Positions 29,966 through 34,627 of a stretch of DNA of 34,627 bases are shown here, in pieces. Both the position numbers and the translations under genes were made by a program. This DNA comes from an uncultured Bacillota bacterium (GTDB lineage: Bacteria > Bacillota_I > Bacilli_A > RF39 > UBA660), in assembly GCA_947303895.1 (NCBI GenBank), contig CAMYZQ010000005.1, positions 1 through 34,627 on the forward strand. Direction: 5' to 3'. The stretch's first letter is position 1. Each line of letters begins with the position of its first letter. Under the pieces are notes generated by a model. That model did not search any database, was not told the origin of the DNA, and saw only the letters and a list, made by a program, of their open reading frames with translations.

Positions 29966-29980
29966 TATGTTCTTTTTTAT
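29954..29980 (+). terminator. Intrinsic terminator overlapping GNAT 3-prime end
   Basis: AAGAACA-tttaata-TGTTCTT plus Ts; stop TAA 29963-29965 in the loop. Confidence 0.85.
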
Positions 29981-29990
29981 TTACTTTTAC

Positions 29991-30019
29991 TTGACATTTA
30001 CACTTTACTGACATATAAT
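29991..30019 (+). promoter_or_regulatory. Consensus promoter TTGACA-17-TATAAT of the HTH gene
   Basis: -35 29991-29996, -10 30014-30019. Confidence 0.85.
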
Positions 30020-30045
30020 TAAATTAATAATAGGAGGGTATGTTT

Positions 30046-30813
30046 ATGAACAGACTTAATGAAATATTATCAGAGATAGGGGTAAGTAAAGTAAAGCTTG
30101 CTAAATACCTTGGAGTATCTAGACAAATGGTATACAATTACTTAGAAATGGATAGTGTAAGTGATTGGCCACTTGAGAAAAAAATGAAATTATTTAATTT
30201 ATTAAATATTAAATCTCAAGATGAAATAGATTCTATAGAAGTAGATTCAGATTTTATTAAACATGCTAATAATTTAATTAATGATTCTACTTACTTCTCT
30301 ACTTTACAAGAGAAGGGGAGGATATCATTTAATGACCTTAATAATAATGATCAAAAACTATTAAATGATATTATTAGCCTACTTAAGGAAAAGATTGATG
30401 ATGATGAAATTAATGGCAGAAATATGCTTAGATATTTATATTATTTCCTAGAAGTTTCTGATAATAATGATACAATTAATTATTTATTAGCATATGTAGC
30501 TAAGACTACAGGATTTATTAATGCTAATGAATATGTATTCAATGAAGACGAACAATTTGCATTTGAATCAATACTATATTCAGCTATGGTTATGTATCAA
30601 TCTAAGAGTGCCTCTAGAAATAAGTTAATTGAAGTACATAAGAAGTTTGAAGACGAAATAAAAGAAAAACATGAAGAAATACTATCTAGAACACAAGAGT
30701 TAGTATCAGCTCAAGAACAAGCTTTAAAAGAACTTGGATACTCTGAAATAACACAAGAAAATAGTACAGAAGTATATGAAAAGATGGCTGAAATTCAATC
30801 TAGAAACATATAA
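30046..30813 (+). CDS. Helix-turn-helix (XRE-like) protein with long C-terminal domain
   Basis: MNRLNEILSEIGVSKVKLAKYLGVSRQMVYNYLEM; ATG 30046 better spaced from SD AGGAGGG than 30040. Confidence 0.85.
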   Translation: MNRLNEILSEIGVSKVKLAKYLGVSRQMVYNYLEMDSVSDWPLEKKMKLFNLLNIKSQDEIDSIEVDSDFIKHANNLINDSTYFSTLQEKGRISFNDLNNNDQKLLNDIISLLKEKIDDDEINGRNMLRYLYYFLEVSDNNDTINYLLAYVAKTTGFINANEYVFNEDEQFAFESILYSAMVMYQSKSASRNKLIEVHKKFEDEIKEKHEEILSRTQELVSAQEQALKELGYSEITQENSTEVYEKMAEIQSRNI

Positions 30814-30865
30814 TATATAATTTCATATAATAATTATTATGTTAACTAATTAAAATCTACAAAAT

Positions 30866-30893
30866 AAAAGACCTAATATTATAGGTCTTTTTT
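30866..30893. terminator. Bidirectional terminator between convergent genes
   Basis: AAAAGACCTA-atatta-TAGGTCTTTTTT, with A-rich left and T-rich right flanks. Confidence 0.85.
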
Positions 30894-31376
30894 ACTACTC
30901 TTCTCTGTCAATTGTTTATATAATAATCTTAATACTTTAATATCCATAAATGTTACTGTTACATTATCATTATTAAATGATTGTTCTTTTATATCCGAAT
31001 CAAATCTAATTACATTTAAAGATTCAATACTTTGTTTTTTTTCATCATATCTCTCTACTACAGTAATAGGTAATTCTTTACCATTATCATGCATTTCAGT
31101 ATCATATGTTTTAGTTTCTTTATATGTATCCATTAAGAATCTTAATCTATTATCATCAAATGAATATATTTCAGAGATAATACTTAAATTATTTAAATGA
31201 AGCTTTTGATTATTTTCATCTAACTTAGTTATTGTACAAACATTACCATATTTGTGTTTAACTCTATGAATACCTCTGTGAGGCATTATAAAGTATCTTT
31301 TACGTTCTAAAACATAACAACCATCTGGTGTAGTAATAGTAGCTTGTTTATTAAATTTTATTGGTTGCTTAACCAT
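30879..31376 (-). CDS. Hypothetical protein
   Basis: ~165-aa ORF (MVKQPIKFNKQATITTPDG...); ATG at 31376 preceded by GGGTGGGGG; downstream of a consensus promoter. Confidence 0.8.
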   Translation of the reverse strand: MVKQPIKFNKQATITTPDGCYVLERKRYFIMPHRGIHRVKHKYGNVCTITKLDENNQKLHLNNLSIISEIYSFDDNRLRFLMDTYKETKTYDTEMHDNGKELPITVVERYDEKKQSIESLNVIRFDSDIKEQSFNNDNVTVTFMDIKVLRLLYKQLTEKSSKKDL

Positions 31377-31408
31377 ATTAATCCCCCACCCTTTCAAATG
31401 AAGATATT

Positions 31409-31437
31409 ATTATATAAAAAAAAGGTTAATTTGTCAA
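31409..31437 (-). promoter_or_regulatory. Consensus promoter TTGACA-17-TATAAT (minus strand)
   Basis: -35 31437-31432, -10 31414-31409; -35 sits in the loop of the upstream gene terminator. Confidence 0.85.
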
Positions 31438-31450
31438 ATAATTAACCTTT
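31416..31450 (-). terminator. Intrinsic terminator of the 505-aa gene (minus strand)
   Basis: AAAGGTTAAT (31421-31430)/ATTAACCTTT (31441-31450), run of 8 T on the minus strand. Confidence 0.8.
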
Positions 31451-32959
31451 ATTTTTGCTATCATTATTAGATTTCTTTTTCTTTTTTCTCTTAACTTTAT
31501 AAGATTGAAATTTACTTGTTTTACCAGTGTTATTTATTATAAACTCTGAAGCTGATAAAGTAGACACTGAATCTCTATTTACAACCTCTAATAGAGCCTT
31601 AGTATAGTTTTCAGATTTAGTATGATGTTTATGAGTAATTAACTCTTTCCCCTTCTCTTCTGTTAATCTATATTGAAGAATTTTACCTGCATCTCTATCT
31701 AATGCTTGATATAGATCAAGAGGTAATGCATATACAGCAGCATTTAAAGTAGGTCTACATGTGCCATCTTTAAATTCATCAAAGAACTTATCAAGTACAA
31801 TATAATCATTATCTAATATAAATCCTACATAACCAGCATCACTATCATCTCTTTCATATAATCTACATACTACATGTTCACTAAATTCAGGATTATATGA
31901 ATAAAATTTAATTTTACTAAATAACTGTGATAACGCTGTATTATTATCTTTTTCTTTTTTATGTTTTTTAGATGTTTTACTTTTATATTCCATAAAAGTA
32001 CCAAAGTCTTCATCATCTAATTTTATACTTCCAGGATTAAGAGTTTCAAGAACTGTTAATCTATTATTATCTTTATAATGAAGTAAAAAATCTAATCTAT
32101 AAGGATTTTTTAATACTTCCTCTATTTCACTATTAAATGTTTTAAATTTAGGATCTAAATATTTATCTTCTACTAATAAACTTGAAACATATTCCATTTG
32201 ATCACCATTTTCATCTGGTTTAGTACATCTTTCATAAAATTTATAAGGATATTCTAGATATAAATATTCTCCTGTCTTTTTATATATTTGTAATGAATAA
32301 TATGCTATATATTGTGCTAAATTACGCCACTCAACATGTGCATCTTCAGCTTCTATAAATAAACCATTTTTTTGTCTTTTAAAACCTTTTTTTGTATATA
32401 AAGTAAGGCTCTTATTATTATATAATCCAGCTATATAATCAACATAACGGAAAGACATTTTTATAAAGTTAAGTCTTTTTAGATATTCTGAATGTTTTTT
32501 ATATAATAAATCATTACTAATAGGTCCATAGGTATCTATCTTTGATTTAACTTTGTAATATTGTCCTCTTAATATATTTCTTATTTCATTTAAACTATAA
32601 TCTAAACTAGGTTTATTACCAAAAGTTAGATTACATCTATAATCTATACCTAATACTTCAAATATAGAGTTAAATATTACATTAGGAGAATATCCAATAA
32701 AGAAACCATTTGTTTCATAATCAGGCAATATAGATAAATGTATTTTTCTTTTAAAATTTTCTTTTAAATCGGAATCTTCAAACATTTTACAAATATTTCT
32801 TTTAGATTCATTAACGCATTTTAAATAATCTTTATCTATAATAAAGTATTCATAATCACTTTCTAATAAAGGTATTTCTATATCACATGCACTAATTAGG
32901 TTAAGAGTTCTATTTTTATCCATATCATTATATCTTGGTTTATCAAATTCCCAACTCAT
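31442..32959 (-). CDS. Hypothetical protein, 505 aa, basic C-terminal tail
   Basis: Long ORF with SD GGGGTGAT; no family recognised; C-terminus VKRKKKKKSNNDSKNKG. Confidence 0.85.
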   Translation of the reverse strand: MSWEFDKPRYNDMDKNRTLNLISACDIEIPLLESDYEYFIIDKDYLKCVNESKRNICKMFEDSDLKENFKRKIHLSILPDYETNGFFIGYSPNVIFNSIFEVLGIDYRCNLTFGNKPSLDYSLNEIRNILRGQYYKVKSKIDTYGPISNDLLYKKHSEYLKRLNFIKMSFRYVDYIAGLYNNKSLTLYTKKGFKRQKNGLFIEAEDAHVEWRNLAQYIAYYSLQIYKKTGEYLYLEYPYKFYERCTKPDENGDQMEYVSSLLVEDKYLDPKFKTFNSEIEEVLKNPYRLDFLLHYKDNNRLTVLETLNPGSIKLDDEDFGTFMEYKSKTSKKHKKEKDNNTALSQLFSKIKFYSYNPEFSEHVVCRLYERDDSDAGYVGFILDNDYIVLDKFFDEFKDGTCRPTLNAAVYALPLDLYQALDRDAGKILQYRLTEEKGKELITHKHHTKSENYTKALLEVVNRDSVSTLSASEFIINNTGKTSKFQSYKVKRKKKKKSNNDSKNKG

Positions 32960-32984
32960 AATATCACCCCTTTAGTTGCATAAT

Positions 32985-33012
32985 ATTATACGTTTTTAGC
33001 TTAATTTGTCAA
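32985..33012 (-). promoter_or_regulatory. Consensus promoter TTGACA-16-TATAAT (minus strand) inside the 3-prime end of the mutase gene
   Basis: -35 33012-33007, -10 32990-32985. Confidence 0.8.
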
Positions 33013-34588
33013 ATATAATGGTAGTTCTATTAACTAGGTTTTCTAATCTATTACTTGAAAATTCTTTAGTAGTATCACATACAAAATAATAAACTTTTAT
33101 TTTGTTTTCAGTACCTGATGGTCTTACCATAAAGTATTCATTATCATTAATAATAAATTTTAATGCATTAGTTTGATTTTCTTTTTCTTTTAAATAATCT
33201 ATTTTCTTTTCATAATCAAATAGTTTTTCAGTAGCAAGTTTTACCATAAATCTACCCTTATCTTTAGGCAAAACATCTATAGTTTTAAATGCATGATATC
33301 CATATTTAGTAAATATTTCATTAATATAATCCCCAATAGTCATATTGTTTTTCTTTAAGTAACATAATATTTCTAATAGCATATTAATAGAAGAAAAAGC
33401 ATTCTTATCATTAACAGCTATATTAAACATATAACCAAGAGATTCTTCAAATCCAAAGAAATATTCTGGATCATCTATTTTTTCTTTAGCTATGTTTTTA
33501 CAACCTGTTAAGACTTCTACTACTCTAATATGATGTTCCTGACATATTTTATCTACTAAATTAGTTGTAACAATACTTCTTACTACATGTTTTTTAAAAT
33601 AATCACTATTATTAATTAAATAATATAAGAATATTACTCCAATCATATTACCATTTAGAGGTATATAATCATTATCTTCTTTATATAGTATACCTACTCT
33701 ATCAGAATCTGGATCTGTTGCTATTATTACATCACTATTATTCTTTTTAGCATATTCTATAGGTAATTTAAAATTATCTAGTATTTCAGGATTAGGTTTA
33801 GGAGCATAAGTAAACATAGAGTCTATTACACATTGTTCCCCTACTAGATTATATTTTATATTATATTTTTCTAATATATTAGGAACTACATTTATACCAG
33901 TTCCATGTAAAGAAGTATAAGTAATTCTTAAATCTTTACCATATTCATTTAGTAATTCTTTATTAATAACTACTCTTTCATTTTCTTTATCAAAGTCTTC
34001 ATAAATAATATCATCTATAACACTAAATTTATCGTTATTTAGAGGTGCTTTTTTGACACTTTTATAGTCAGTTATATCATTTATATATGGAGTAAGTTCT
34101 GATGTCTCTTCAGGGCTTAATTGGCCTCCAAAAAGATTATATATTTTAAGACCATTATATATATATTCATTATGTGATGATGTAATAACTATTCCGCCTT
34201 CTAAACCTAAATAATTAACGGCATAAGAAACTAAAGGAGTACTAGCTATATCATTAAACATATATGTTCTAATACCATATGCATTAAGAACTAATGCACA
34301 TTCCATAGCAAACTTATATGAATTATTTCTAGTATCATAACCAATAACTACTGCAGCATTATGATTCATATTATTTAGATATTCGGCGTAACCCTTCATA
34401 ATTATTCCAATATTATAAATATTAAGTCTATTTGTTCCAATACCCATAATACCTCTAATACCTGCAGTACCAAAAGATAAAGTATCACTAAAAGACTCTC
34501 TTTTTTCTTCTTCAGACATATTTAGCATTATTTCTTTATCTTCAGGTGAAACAAATTCTAACCATTTCTCATAATTTTCTTTATACAT
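32996..34588 (-). CDS. Phosphoglucomutase/phosphomannomutase family
   Basis: FGTAGIRGIMGIGTNRLN, VVIGYDTRNNS, ITSSHNEYIYNGLKIY (catalytic Ser), ATDPDSDRVG, GFEESLGYMFN, VRPSGTENKIKVYY; SD aaggagt. Confidence 0.95.
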   Translation of the reverse strand: MYKENYEKWLEFVSPEDKEIMLNMSEEEKRESFSDTLSFGTAGIRGIMGIGTNRLNIYNIGIIMKGYAEYLNNMNHNAAVVIGYDTRNNSYKFAMECALVLNAYGIRTYMFNDIASTPLVSYAVNYLGLEGGIVITSSHNEYIYNGLKIYNLFGGQLSPEETSELTPYINDITDYKSVKKAPLNNDKFSVIDDIIYEDFDKENERVVINKELLNEYGKDLRITYTSLHGTGINVVPNILEKYNIKYNLVGEQCVIDSMFTYAPKPNPEILDNFKLPIEYAKKNNSDVIIATDPDSDRVGILYKEDNDYIPLNGNMIGVIFLYYLINNSDYFKKHVVRSIVTTNLVDKICQEHHIRVVEVLTGCKNIAKEKIDDPEYFFGFEESLGYMFNIAVNDKNAFSSINMLLEILCYLKKNNMTIGDYINEIFTKYGYHAFKTIDVLPKDKGRFMVKLATEKLFDYEKKIDYLKEKENQTNALKFIINDNEYFMVRPSGTENKIKVYYFVCDTTKEFSSNRLENLVNRTTIIFDKLS

Positions 34589-34627
34589 AATTTACTCCTT
34601 TTTACTCCTTGGATGAGCATTTTCATA

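Noticed and set aside
29991-32959. HTH gene plus neighbouring orphans as a toxin-antitoxin or defence module
   Set aside because: Genes are convergent with separate promoters, sizes do not fit a TA pair, and no nuclease, helicase, TIR, HEPN or protease motif could be recognised.

Overview
AT-rich, low-GC bacterial chromosome segment that uses the standard code (TGA is a real stop, Trp is TGG). It looks like a Bacilli/Firmicutes or Mollicutes-like gut lineage; lineage assignment is inference. The window is mostly housekeeping: alaS (5-prime truncated by the window edge), mltG, a hypothetical, ireB, ruvX, DUF1292, trmR-like, two U32 proteins (TrhP-like), two fused MacB-type ABC proteins, greA, tig, lon, two hypotheticals, a T-box leader plus valS, a zinc-ribbon membrane protein, proS, two hypotheticals, radC, an enlarged divergent thymidylate synthase, mnmA, an AAC(6')-like GNAT, an HTH protein, two orphan minus-strand genes and a phosphohexomutase. 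No tRNA/rRNA genes, CRISPR array, transposon or prophage was seen. The most interesting items are: the ~494-aa ThyA-family protein with two large insertions and altered active-site neighbours; a short-form AlaRS lacking the beta-barrel and C-Ala regions; pervasive compaction in which stop codons lie in intrinsic terminator hairpins and the next promoter overlaps the terminator; two adjacent orphan minus-strand genes sharing a 15-nt palindrome-containing -35 motif; and an orphan protein with an internal domain duplication. I did not find a clear-cut new defence or mobile system.
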